Shown here one piece after another: positions 1 to 8,116 of a stretch of DNA of 64,000 bases. Source of the stretch: Dasania marina DSM 21967 (GTDB taxonomy: Bacteria; Pseudomonadota; Gammaproteobacteria; Pseudomonadales; Dasaniaceae). Position 1 is the first letter of the stretch, and the number at the start of each line of letters is the position of its first letter. The notes under the pieces are model-generated. The model was not told the origin of the DNA, searched no databases, and saw nothing but the letters and a program-made list of their open reading frames with translations. The position numbers and the translations under genes are program-made. The DNA is taken from assembly GCF_000373485.1 (NCBI RefSeq), contig NZ_KB891575.1, positions 864,168 through 928,167 on the forward strand. The letters run 5' to 3'.

Positions 1-400
1 CGGTGATGGCCACATCATTAATGCTCGCATGGCGGGCAGCCATTAAGCCCTGCTTATCAAACTGCCAGTTTTCATTGCCGTGGCTGCGGTACCACTGGCC
101 AGCCTCATCCTGCCACTCATAAACAAAACGCACCGCTATACGGTCGTCGGTGTGGCACCATACTTCTTTAATCAAACGATACTCTAATTCCTTAGCCCAT
201 TTGCGTTGTAAAAAGGCAATGATTTGCTCGCGGCCCTGAATAAACTCCGAGCGATTGCGCCACTGGGAATCCGCTGTATAGGCCATGGCAATAGCCTCAG
301 GGTTTTGCGTATTCCAAGCATCTTCGGCTTTGCGGGCTTTGATTACCGCGTCTTCATGGTTAAAGGGGGGAAGTGGCGGCCGTGCTTCTGAGTTACTCAT
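1..400 (-). CDS. NTF2-like (DUF1348/SnoaL-type) protein, 3' end cut by window
   Basis: This reading frame starts with ATG at 400 and stays open to base 1, so the C-terminus lies outside the window. The visible 133 residues begin [19 protein letters not shown] and contain [14 protein letters not shown], then [14 protein letters not shown] and [12 protein letters not shown], the pattern of the small DUF1348 branch of the NTF2-like fold. Members form a cone-shaped pocket and most have no known substrate. It sits 54 bases downstream of the flavin/iron-sulfur fusion gene on the same strand and may be co-transcribed with it. The family call is good; the function is unknown. Confidence 0.8.
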   Translation of the reverse strand, partial: MSNSEARPPLPPFNHEDAVIKARKAEDAWNTQNPEAIAMAYTADSQWRNRSEFIQGREQIIAFLQRKWAKELEYRLIKEVWCHTDDRIAVRFVYEWQDEAGQWYRSHGNENWQFDKQGLMAARHASINDVAIT

Positions 401-454
401 ATATTTATCCTATAGCGATTTACTAGTGTTAGCGTAGAGGTGAAAAATAAAAGT

Positions 455-2008
455 TCACATATTGATGGTTAAATACTTTGTTTTTGATCGTGATACGCAG
501 GGACAAAATTGTGTTTTTTGTTCGACTGTGCTGAGTACCACATCGCGGTGGTCGACCTCGCCGTCAATAACATCGACGACGCATTGTTTACATTGCCCGG
601 TTTTACAACTGTAGTTGGCATTGACGCCGGCATCAATTAAAGCATCCAGCACACTTTGGTCGGCGGCAACCTGAATAAGCTGTGAGGTGCTGGCAATAGT
701 AACCGTGATGGCTTGATCGTCAGTGTGTTGCTGGTAATTAAATCGCTCTATGCGTACACGGCTTTTATCGATGTTTACCTTAGTGGTAATTTGGCTTAGC
801 GCTTGTAATAACTTTTCTGGCCCGCAGGCATAAAAAATAGCGTTGGTAGGAGCCTGTTCTATCAGCTGTTGTAGGTTGAGCCGTGGTTGTTGGTCGGCAG
901 GATATAGCGATATATTTTCTCCCAAGACGCGTTGCAGCCTATCGGCAAACGCCATCATATTAAGGCTGCGGCCAGCATAATGTAAATGCACAGGGTTGCC
1001 GTTTTCTATTAATAACTGTGCTATAGCTTTGATAGGGGTAATACCAATGCCGCCGGCAATTAAAATAACCGGTTGTTGCTTCTCTATATGCATATCAAAG
1101 TAATTGGCTGGCAAGGCACAATTAAGCTGTGTGCCTAATTGATATTGCTGGTGTATAGCCGCAGAGCCACCGCTGCTATGCGCTTTTATTTGCACCGCAA
1201 TCTCATAAATATCCCGGCGAGCAGGGTTGGAACAAATAGAATAATGCCGGTGGGTTTTGCTACCATCGTTTAAGGTGATAGGCATTTTTATATGTGAGCC
1301 TGCCGTTATGTTGGGTAACTGGTCACCATTGGCACTGCGCAATTCATAGGCGCGTACAGTAGGTGTTAGTTGTCGTATGCCGGTAATGATTAATGACAAA
1401 TTCCCATTGCCAAAAACGGATGGCACTTGTTGACTGTAGTCGTTACTGGCTATGCGTTGTTGTATAAGGTTTTCAACCTCGTCCTCAGTATAGCGTGGGG
1501 TAATATGCTGTGGGCAGTTCCAATCAAAAGCTTCAACGTGAATAATAAAGCCGCGTTCAATTTTGGCTCGGTAGTGTTGTGGTTTTAATAGCTCTAGGTG
1601 TTCGTGGTGTTCCTGTCCAAGCACTTCCACGCGGCCTAATAGTTTTAAACGCCGGCGGTTGGGGTAATCCATAAAAAAAAGTGACACACGATTATTGTGA
1701 GTAAAGTTACCCGTGCTAATGTATTGGCGGTTGCCACTAAAATCGGCAAAGCCTAGGGTTTTAGCATCTAGTACTTTCATAAAGCCTGCAGGGCCACCAC
1801 GGTGTTGCACATAGGGCCAGTCGGCTTCACTAACGCTGGCCATGTAAAAACTATCGCGTTCGCTAATGAATTCAGCCTCCACCTCACTGAGTAAATAATT
1901 GTAATCCTCGCCCTGTTCCATACGAGTATAATTATCACGGCTACGTTTTTGCTGTTGGACGTTTTTTACGGCATCGGTAAACATTATTTCTGCGTATTTG
2001 TGGCCCAT
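455..2008 (-). CDS. PNPOx-like / ferredoxin reductase / 2Fe-2S three-domain fusion oxidoreductase
   Basis: The 517-residue protein joins three modules. Residues of roughly 40-190 resemble the pyridoxamine-phosphate-oxidase-like split barrel (FMN-binding class). Roughly 205-430 is a ferredoxin-NADP reductase-like module, with RHYSICSNP for flavin binding, AGGIGITPI for the nucleotide-binding fold and YACGPEKLL. The C-terminal part is a plant-type 2Fe-2S ferredoxin with YSCKTGQCKQC and a further cysteine in FCPC. It therefore probably passes electrons from NAD(P)H through flavin to an iron-sulfur centre, with the split barrel as acceptor or detoxifying domain. The electron acceptor is not known. 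No signal peptide is seen, so it is probably cytoplasmic. The gene precedes the NTF2-like gene on the same strand. Confidence 0.85.
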   Translation of the reverse strand: MGHKYAEIMFTDAVKNVQQQKRSRDNYTRMEQGEDYNYLLSEVEAEFISERDSFYMASVSEADWPYVQHRGGPAGFMKVLDAKTLGFADFSGNRQYISTGNFTHNNRVSLFFMDYPNRRRLKLLGRVEVLGQEHHEHLELLKPQHYRAKIERGFIIHVEAFDWNCPQHITPRYTEDEVENLIQQRIASNDYSQQVPSVFGNGNLSLIITGIRQLTPTVRAYELRSANGDQLPNITAGSHIKMPITLNDGSKTHRHYSICSNPARRDIYEIAVQIKAHSSGGSAAIHQQYQLGTQLNCALPANYFDMHIEKQQPVILIAGGIGITPIKAIAQLLIENGNPVHLHYAGRSLNMMAFADRLQRVLGENISLYPADQQPRLNLQQLIEQAPTNAIFYACGPEKLLQALSQITTKVNIDKSRVRIERFNYQQHTDDQAITVTIASTSQLIQVAADQSVLDALIDAGVNANYSCKTGQCKQCVVDVIDGEVDHRDVVLSTVEQKTQFCPCVSRSKTKYLTINM

Positions 2009-2277
2009 GCGGTGCTCCTTATGTTTCTGTTATCCAGCGGCTAATTAGAGTCAGTGGATGTTCCGTAGTTAATTTTTTGTCATACCCAAAGCATTCGCTA
2101 CGCTCATGGGGAAGGCTCTACCGGCGCAAGCTGATACCCATATTTTTTACCTAACTTTTTATGCTTACTTCAAGGCTTTGACTTCTGTGTGGCATGCCTC
2201 CTCCATCCATGGCGTCGTTTGTCGTAGTGGCGTAGCACAAAAAAATATCAGATCAGCCATAGTGTTAAACCAGCTAG

Positions 2278-2297
2278 ATACCGGCTTGCGCCGGTAT
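2278..2297. repeat. REP-like palindrome
   Basis: An 8-base inverted repeat (ATACCGGC / GCCGGTAT) with a 4-base loop. It resembles the palindrome at 4088-4107, which also has a CCGGC-TGC-GCCGG core. It may act as a terminator for the AhpD-like gene that ends just beside it, or be a dispersed REP-type element. Confidence 0.5.
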
Positions 2298-2306
2298 TAC
2301 CTGAAA

Positions 2307-2852
2307 TTATGATGCAAGTGCCAGCTCAACCTTCGGGAAATCAATCTCAATTTGACTGGCTTTACCCAAAATGTTGGTCAACACATTCATACCTACGTGA
2401 GTAATAATTTCAACAATATCGGATTCGCTATAACCCGCAGCACGAACTTCAGCTAATTCTTCGGTGGTGACATCACCGTTGTGTTCGCTAAGGGCTCGGG
2501 CGAATTTAACCGCTATGGCGGCTTTGGCATCTTGGCTGGTGCCGGCGCGGTTGGCCTCAATTTCTGCCCCGTTAAGGCCAGCTTTTTTACCGATTGCGGT
2601 ATGGGCTGAAACGCAGTATTGGCATTGGTTTTGTTGGGCCACCGCTAGCGCAATGCGCTCACGGGTTGCTGCGTCTAAGCTGCCTTCACCGGCGATGCCG
2701 TGTAAGCCTAAAAAGGCGCGTAAGGCAGCAGGGGAATTGGCGAAGACCTTTAAAAAGTTAGGCACCATGCCCAATTGGCTTTGGATGGCGTTGAGTAGTT
2801 CTTGTTGTTCAGTATTGGCGTTGTGTTGGTCGATAACGTGTATGCGGCTCAT
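2307..2852 (-). CDS. AhpD-like carboxymuconolactone decarboxylase family protein
   Basis: A 181-residue protein of the CMD/AhpD fold. The redox motif CQYC followed by SAH, about residues 75-82, is the thiol pair and proton relay typical of alkylhydroperoxidase-like members; uncharacterised relatives of this type are common. I chose the ATG at 2852 because AAGGA lies about 6 bases upstream; an upstream start would add 41 residues that look like untranslated leader. The gene is divergent from a LysR regulator, which probably controls it. Peroxide or reactive-electrophile defence is plausible but not proven. Confidence 0.85.
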   Translation of the reverse strand: MSRIHVIDQHNANTEQQELLNAIQSQLGMVPNFLKVFANSPAALRAFLGLHGIAGEGSLDAATRERIALAVAQQNQCQYCVSAHTAIGKKAGLNGAEIEANRAGTSQDAKAAIAVKFARALSEHNGDVTTEELAEVRAAGYSESDIVEIITHVGMNVLTNILGKASQIEIDFPKVELALAS

Positions 2853-2978
2853 GATTAAATCCTTAAATGAAAAATAGTGGGGTTGTGCTGTGGCCAACGT
2901 GAAGTTTGTTTGCGCTGTGCCAGTGGTGATACTCTGCCAAATTTCACACGGGAGAAGAATAGGTGTAAATTGCAATAT

Positions 2979-3001
2979 ATTATTCCTTAAAATGGAATAA
3001 T
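2979..3001. promoter_or_regulatory. Perfect inverted repeat, candidate LysR operator
   Basis: ATTATTCC and GGAATAAT form a perfect 8-base inverted repeat around a 7-base AT-rich spacer, in the divergent space between the AhpD-like gene and the LysR gene. LysR-type proteins typically bind AT-rich interrupted dyads in such spaces. Confidence 0.55.
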
Positions 3002-3147
3002 GGTCTGGCCAGCTTTCTTGGCGCTAATGGCGCTGACTTAAGATCAAGCATTGCGGCCCCCGAGCCAGAATCCGGAGTATTGGCAATGACTCAGTAGCAA
3101 TACTCCCTAAATAAGTTGTTTTAAGGCACAAGCCCTAGGAATGTTTA

Positions 3148-4047
3148 ATGGATAGATTCCATCAGTTAAAAGTGTATGTGGCCGTGGCCGAAGAGCAGGG
3201 CTTTGCTGCAGCAGCTAGGCGCTTGGTCATGTCGCCGCCGGCGGTGACTAGGGCGGTAGCAGAGCTGGAAGACCAACTAGGGGTTAAGCTGCTTAATCGC
3301 ACCACCCGCTATGTGCGGGCAACAGAGGCGGGCCTGCGCTACTTGGAAGATGCTCGGCGCATATTGCAGGAGCTGGCCACGGCCGATGAGGCAGCGGCAG
3401 GTATTAATTCCGAGCCACAGGGCCATTTGGTGGTAACCGCACCGGTGTTATTTGGCTGTTATTTTGTAACCCCCGGTATCGTCGATTACCTAAATCGCTA
3501 TCCTAAAATGGATGTCGATGCTGTATTTCTTGATCGCGTGGTTAACTTGTTAGAGGAAGGCTTGGATGTAGGCGTACGTATAGGCGAGCTGCCAGATTCA
3601 AGTATGCGAGCCTTGCGGGTTGGCTCGGTGCGATTGTTGTTATGCGCCTCGCCCAGCTACATTGCGCAGCACGGTTTGCCCAAGCACCCCAGTGATTTGT
3701 TAAACCACACTATTATTGCCTCTAAGGCAGGTAGCGGCGCAATGAACTGGCGCTTCCCCATAGCGGGTAAAGATAAACTCATTGCCGTTAAGCCGCGCTT
3801 AACTGTAACCACCAACGATGCTGCTATCGAGGCTACCACACAGGGTTTTGGCATTACTCGCGTATTGTCATATCAAGTGGCGAAGCAGTTAGTATCGGGC
3901 GAATTAAAAATTATTATGGAAAATTATGAGCCAGCAGCAAAGCCCGTGCACATAGTGCATCGAGAAGGGCGTAATGCGGCAGTAAAGGTCAGGGCGTTTG
4001 TTGATTTGTTGGCGGAGAAGTTGCGTAGTGAAAAAGCTTTAAATTGA
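3148..4047 (+). CDS. LysR-family transcriptional regulator
   Basis: A 299-residue protein of normal LysR length. The N-terminal winged helix-turn-helix covers about residues 1-60 (FAAAARRLVMSPPAVTRAVAELEDQLG, split here as the recognition region around SPPAVTRAV, then LNRTTRYVRATEAG). The remainder is the periplasmic-binding-protein-like effector domain, with DVGVRIGELPDSSMRALRVG typical of the DhcR/AaeR-type subgroup. It is transcribed away from the AhpD-like gene, and the inverted repeat in the shared intergenic region is a likely site for both autoregulation and control of the neighbour. The inducer is unknown. Confidence 0.92.
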   Translation: MDRFHQLKVYVAVAEEQGFAAAARRLVMSPPAVTRAVAELEDQLGVKLLNRTTRYVRATEAGLRYLEDARRILQELATADEAAAGINSEPQGHLVVTAPVLFGCYFVTPGIVDYLNRYPKMDVDAVFLDRVVNLLEEGLDVGVRIGELPDSSMRALRVGSVRLLLCASPSYIAQHGLPKHPSDLLNHTIIASKAGSGAMNWRFPIAGKDKLIAVKPRLTVTTNDAAIEATTQGFGITRVLSYQVAKQLVSGELKIIMENYEPAAKPVHIVHREGRNAAVKVRAFVDLLAEKLRSEKALN

Positions 4048-4087
4048 TTGTTGTCAGCCTGTCATTGCGGTGTAGGCTGCAATCTAG

Positions 4088-4107
4088 ACTCCGGCCTGCG
4101 CCGGAGT
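4088..4107. repeat. REP-like palindrome
   Basis: ACTCCGGC and GCCGGAGT pair perfectly around CTGC. The palindrome is embedded in a 'GTCATTGCGG...CTGCAATCTAGACTCCGG' context of the kind seen in dispersed intergenic repeats of gammaproteobacteria. It follows the LysR gene and may help end its transcript. Confidence 0.55.
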
Positions 4108-4307
4108 GACGCATATATTGTGGCGGTTTCAGCTAACCATAAAGCGCATAATTCTGTCGTGCATTAACGAGGTTGGATATCTCACCATAAAAACAATATA
4201 TTGGGCACAATCAAGTGGTAATCAGGGAGTGTTATTGGGCACAAGGTGGTGGGCCTTGAATGAGACAAGAGTGACTACCCCAATCAAGTTCACCCGCTAA
4301 GCCTTAC

Positions 4308-5138
4308 TCATTCCCTTTCAGCGGTCTCTTTGGCCAGCATAGCTTGCTTACGAACTTCCCCCCATCTATAACCGCCCAAACCACCACTTTGTTGTATCAC
4401 CCTATGGCAGGGAATAATAAAGGCGGCTGGGTTGGCACCTATTGCCGTGCCAACGGCGCGGGCCGCTTTGGGTTTGCCAATTAATGTGGCAATGTCGCCA
4501 TAACAGGCCAGCTCGCCAGGCTTGATGGTTAATAGTGCCCGCCACACATTAATTTGAAAGTTGGTGCCTCGCACCCATAGTGATATGGGTTTGTTGGCAG
4601 CAGGGGGGTGATTGAAAATATTAGTAATGACATGGCTAGTTGTTGCTTGATGGTTAATGAGTGTCGCTTTTGGCCACTCTTGTTTGAGTTGCTGTAGCAC
4701 TTCTTTTTTTGAGCCGTCGTTAATAAAAAGCAATTTACAAATGCCTTTATCGGTAATGGCGATAAAAACATGGCCATAAAGCGTCTCGTGGTAGCCATAG
4801 TGTAGAGTTAAGCCTGCGCCGGCTTGTTTATATTCGGAGGGGGTTACCGCTGCTAACTGTACAAAGTGATCGTATAGGCGAGAGCTGCTACTGAGGCCCA
4901 GGGAATTTGACGCATTAAGCGTAGATAGCTTATGTTTTTTTAGTAGTTGTTTGGCGTGCTCCAAGGTGAGCGCTTGCAGAAAGCGCTTGGGGCTGACCCC
5001 GGCCCAGCGAGAGAATAGCTTTTGAAAATGAAAGGCGCTTAAGTTTACTTGCGCGGCAATATCATCCAACGAGGGTTGCTGGCTAACATTGTTGCGTATG
5101 TAACTGATGGCCTTGGCAATTTTATCGTAGTCGCTCAT
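4308..5138 (-). CDS. AraC-type HTH plus O6-methylguanine-DNA methyltransferase (Ada C-terminal type)
   Basis: The 276-residue protein combines an AraC-family DNA-binding domain (about residues 8-105, with two helix-turn-helix units around SAFHFQKLFSRWAGVSPKRF and SSSRLYDHF) and a suicide methyltransferase domain. The acceptor cysteine lies in the PCHRV motif near residue 243, preceded by ARAVGTAIGANP. It removes methyl groups from O6-methylguanine by transferring them to itself. Full-length E. coli Ada has an additional N-terminal zinc domain with the methylphosphotriester cysteine cluster; that domain is absent here, so the usual switch to an activator cannot work in the same way. Confidence 0.92.
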   Translation of the reverse strand: MSDYDKIAKAISYIRNNVSQQPSLDDIAAQVNLSAFHFQKLFSRWAGVSPKRFLQALTLEHAKQLLKKHKLSTLNASNSLGLSSSSRLYDHFVQLAAVTPSEYKQAGAGLTLHYGYHETLYGHVFIAITDKGICKLLFINDGSKKEVLQQLKQEWPKATLINHQATTSHVITNIFNHPPAANKPISLWVRGTNFQINVWRALLTIKPGELACYGDIATLIGKPKAARAVGTAIGANPAAFIIPCHRVIQQSGGLGGYRWGEVRKQAMLAKETAERE

Positions 5139-5247
5139 AAAAACGGGGCGTTAAAAGTAATAAGTGAATAGGCTATAGTGTGGCGGACAATGGTATTAAA
5201 TACGAGCCGAATCTTGCGCAATAGTGGTGGCGTTATTTATTTATCGC

Positions 5248-5649
5248 CTATTCATCTGCGTCTTCTGCAAAGCAGGGTAGGCCGTCAGTAATGCTATACC
5301 AGTTGGCTTTATAGGCGGTAAAAATATGCGCCACCGGCCGCTGTGTGATGTCTACATCCAAGCTGCCCAGGGCCAGCTCTATGGTGGGCTGTGACTTGCT
5401 CGTAAAGGTAAGGCTGGAGCCACAGTGTTGGCAAAACTGCCTAATCGTACCATTGCTAGCGGTATAACTTTTTAACGCCTGTTCGCCGCGTAGCCATTTA
5501 AAGTTAGCCGGGGCGATGCTGCCATAGCTAGCAAAAGCGGCACCGTGAAACTTGCGGCACATTTGGCAGTGGCAATGGCTGATCGTGTTATTAATGGCGC
5601 TGGCTTGATAGGCGATAGCGCCACAGAGGCAGGATCCGGTAAGACTCAT
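5248..5649 (-). CDS. GFA/CENP-V family zinc protein
   Basis: A 133-residue protein whose cysteines fit the glutathione-dependent formaldehyde-activating (GFA) fold: GSCLCG near the N-terminus, CHCQMC about residues 26-31 and FCQHCG about residues 73-78. These bind structural and catalytic zinc. Despite the family name, most short members have not been shown to act on formaldehyde. It is 11 bases downstream of the unknown membrane protein on the same strand, so the two are likely co-transcribed. Confidence 0.88.
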   Translation of the reverse strand: MSLTGSCLCGAIAYQASAINNTISHCHCQMCRKFHGAAFASYGSIAPANFKWLRGEQALKSYTASNGTIRQFCQHCGSSLTFTSKSQPTIELALGSLDVDITQRPVAHIFTAYKANWYSITDGLPCFAEDADE

Positions 5650-5660
5650 GGCTTATTCGC

Positions 5661-6206
5661 TTATGCAGTGCTGCGTTTAAAAAAGCGGCTGTTAATAAAA
5701 AAGTATACCCATACAAAAAGAAAAAACCCCAGCCCTATAGCGGCATCAGAATCCATATTGTGCTTAAAGGCTTGCAACGACCACTCATCATTATCATCAA
5801 CAAACATCCCCATAATTGCCAGCAGCATAAAGGCGCTGATGGCATAAAACCAACCATTGCCTTTTTCGCTTTGCAATTGTGGCGGTGGCAGCTTTTCACC
5901 GCGGCAGTAGTGTTGGTAACTTTGCATCAGTTGATCTAAGCGTTTGAGGGCGATGCTTTGACGCTGCTTAACGTCTTCATCGGTGCTGACCTTATCAACA
6001 GCGGCCAACCAACCATTAATAAATTCTATTTCTTTCAGGGTATGGTCGATCTCTTTATTGACTTGCTTAGCTTTATCGCGGGTTTTTTTCCACGAGCTAA
6101 TCATATCAAACAGCTTGATTAAGACCGTAAGTACAGCGCCTATGGTGCCAATAATGGCAGTAAGGCCGAGGGTTTCGCTTTCCATAGTCGTTACCTGCAT
6201 AGCCAT
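5661..6206 (-). CDS. Hypothetical membrane protein
   Basis: I do not recognise a named family. The 181-residue protein has a hydrophobic segment near residues 14-32, a long charged helical stretch (about 38-125, with WKKTRDKAKQVNKEI and LKRLDQLMQSYQHYC) likely to form a coiled coil, and two further hydrophobic helices at about 128-142 and 154-172. The topology suggests an inner-membrane protein with a cytoplasmic helical domain. It precedes the GFA-type gene by 11 bases. Confidence 0.7.
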   Translation of the reverse strand: MAMQVTTMESETLGLTAIIGTIGAVLTVLIKLFDMISSWKKTRDKAKQVNKEIDHTLKEIEFINGWLAAVDKVSTDEDVKQRQSIALKRLDQLMQSYQHYCRGEKLPPPQLQSEKGNGWFYAISAFMLLAIMGMFVDDNDEWSLQAFKHNMDSDAAIGLGFFLFVWVYFFINSRFFKRSTA

Positions 6207-6283
6207 AGTGAAGAGTAGGCTTACACCGATTTAACGGTGTACAACAAGCGTGTTAATTAGCATAGAGCAAAAAAACGTAGTGG

Positions 6284-8050
6284 TTAAGCCTTTGTCTGTG
6301 CCTGCTCAATGTTTTTGGCGCCGGGGCTGTAGCTACGCCATATAAGAATATAGGTGAGTAACGCCAACGGTATATATAGCAGCGCCCAGCTAACCGATAA
6401 AAAAGCTTCACCGGTGGCCCAGTCAACTTGGCCGTTGGGCAGCAGCTGGCCGCTAGCGGTTTGGTAAGGGGTGACGTAAAACGTGACCATAAGATAGGCC
6501 ATTACACAGCCGTACAGCGCCAGTATAGCGGGGGCAATCACACTGATTTTGGTTTGTTTTAAATCACGCTCACCCGCCGGCGTGCGGTGCAAGCGCATAC
6601 GATAGACTTTTTCTTGGCGGCTAACGTGGCCACAGCGCGACACCAGCACCGTCACCACTAAGCTGCACGCTGCGCCAATTAAGATAGGGTCCATATAGCT
6701 GGGTAAATCTATCAGCTCCAAGTATTGCAGGGCAGTGGGAATAACATTTAAAAAGAAACCGCTAATCATGCCCCAAAAGGCACCAGAAGCGGTGATGGTT
6801 TTGCTCCATATACACATAAAGGCTACCGGCCCCCAAGAGGAAGCAAACACGGTGCCGACAAAATACGTTAGCCAAAAAATGCTGGGAGGCAAAAACAAAC
6901 TGGCGCCTAGCACCAGTAAACCTATCGCCAACATAATCCAACGGGTGGCCCGTAAATTTAATGTTTTTTTAGGGCTAGAGGGCCTCACTATATCGTTGCT
7001 GGCGCTAAAACCTACCAGAGATAAAAAGGTAGAGGCTGAAGATAATGCCGCCGCCATAATGCCCGCTAATAATAAAGCACCTAAAAATTCGGGCACCATA
7101 TTTTTGGCGGCCCAAATAATCGCACTTTCAGAAGGCGTGATATCGGGGTTGGCTAAATTAATAAAGCCACCTATGCCATAAATTAATACCTGCAATACGC
7201 CTGCTGCGATACAAGCATAAATGGACGCGCGCAAAACCACGTGTTCATTTTTAGCCATTAGGTGACGGCTAGACTGCCAAGGGCTAACCGCAAACACGAT
7301 GCCCCAGGAAATATCTATAATGATGGCCCAGATTAAATAATCCATAGCCGTGGGGAATTCGGTGCCCGCACCAATAACGCCGTGCCAAGAGGCGATGTCG
7401 GCCTTGTGTTCCAGCTGGCTTAGCCCTTGAATCGCGGCACTAATGCCGCCTAAGTCAGACACTAGATAAAATGTGAATAGCAGTGTGGCGACCATAAATA
7501 ATAAAAACATTAAGGTATCGGTTAATAGCACACCCTTGGAGCCGGAATATAAAGTAAAGGCGGTATAGCTTAACCAGGCAATCAACAAGCTTTGGGTGTA
7601 AGTGAGTGCGGTTAAGTCCGATAATAAAATGGCCGCGCCCTGAGTGACCACTAGTAAATAACCGCCCAGCGCGACAATAATGCTTAGCCCCGCCGCCTGT
7701 TGCACCCGGTGGCTATTAAAGCGCTCGCCAAAAAAAGCCGCAACCGTGGTTGTGCGGCTGCGACGTAGATAGCGGCCAAAAAATAACGCCCCGTAGATGT
7801 AACCCACCGTGCCCATTTGCGGAAATAAAACAAAGGGCCCCATTTGGCCGTCGTAAGTAAAAGCCGACTCGGCAAGAAAAACCGTAGAGCTCATCACGCT
7901 GGCTACTAAAGTGCCAACAATTAATAGCGTAGGGGCTTGCCGACCAGCAACAAAATAATCATCTATTTGTTTAACGCTGCGGCCGGCGTAGTTACCAATA
8001 AAAATATAAATAACAATGCTGACAATAATAGTGAGAGTGAATATATCCAA
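6284..8050 (-). CDS. Sodium:solute symporter (SSS family), copy 2 of tandem pair
   Basis: A 588-residue, strongly hydrophobic protein with about 13 membrane helices. The start MDIFTLTIIVSIVIYIFIGNYAGR, read in pieces, and the segment DDYFVAGRQAPTLLIVGTL are typical of SSS transporters, which use a sodium gradient to import small organic solutes. It is closely similar along its length to the neighbouring upstream gene (shared MDIFTLTI start, DDYFVAGR, ASTFLSL, WQSSRHLMAKNEHVV). The 66-base spacing suggests one transcript from a tandem duplication. The substrate cannot be read from the sequence. Confidence 0.9.
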   Translation of the reverse strand: MDIFTLTIIVSIVIYIFIGNYAGRSVKQIDDYFVAGRQAPTLLIVGTLVASVMSSTVFLAESAFTYDGQMGPFVLFPQMGTVGYIYGALFFGRYLRRSRTTTVAAFFGERFNSHRVQQAAGLSIIVALGGYLLVVTQGAAILLSDLTALTYTQSLLIAWLSYTAFTLYSGSKGVLLTDTLMFLLFMVATLLFTFYLVSDLGGISAAIQGLSQLEHKADIASWHGVIGAGTEFPTAMDYLIWAIIIDISWGIVFAVSPWQSSRHLMAKNEHVVLRASIYACIAAGVLQVLIYGIGGFINLANPDITPSESAIIWAAKNMVPEFLGALLLAGIMAAALSSASTFLSLVGFSASNDIVRPSSPKKTLNLRATRWIMLAIGLLVLGASLFLPPSIFWLTYFVGTVFASSWGPVAFMCIWSKTITASGAFWGMISGFFLNVIPTALQYLELIDLPSYMDPILIGAACSLVVTVLVSRCGHVSRQEKVYRMRLHRTPAGERDLKQTKISVIAPAILALYGCVMAYLMVTFYVTPYQTASGQLLPNGQVDWATGEAFLSVSWALLYIPLALLTYILIWRSYSPGAKNIEQAQTKA

Positions 8051-8116
8051 AATACTGCCTTTTATTTTCTTTATTATAGGTGGCGGCAGCTAGCAGTCGA
8101 TTACTGCGCTGTTTTG

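Noticed and set aside
2106..2312. A 68-codon open frame upstream of the AhpD-like gene on the plus strand
   Set aside because: No ribosome-binding site or family resemblance; it covers a REP-like palindrome and overlaps the end of the AhpD-like gene by a few bases.
4106..4300. A 64-codon open frame after the LysR gene
   Set aside because: Low coding character, and it starts inside the REP-like palindrome.
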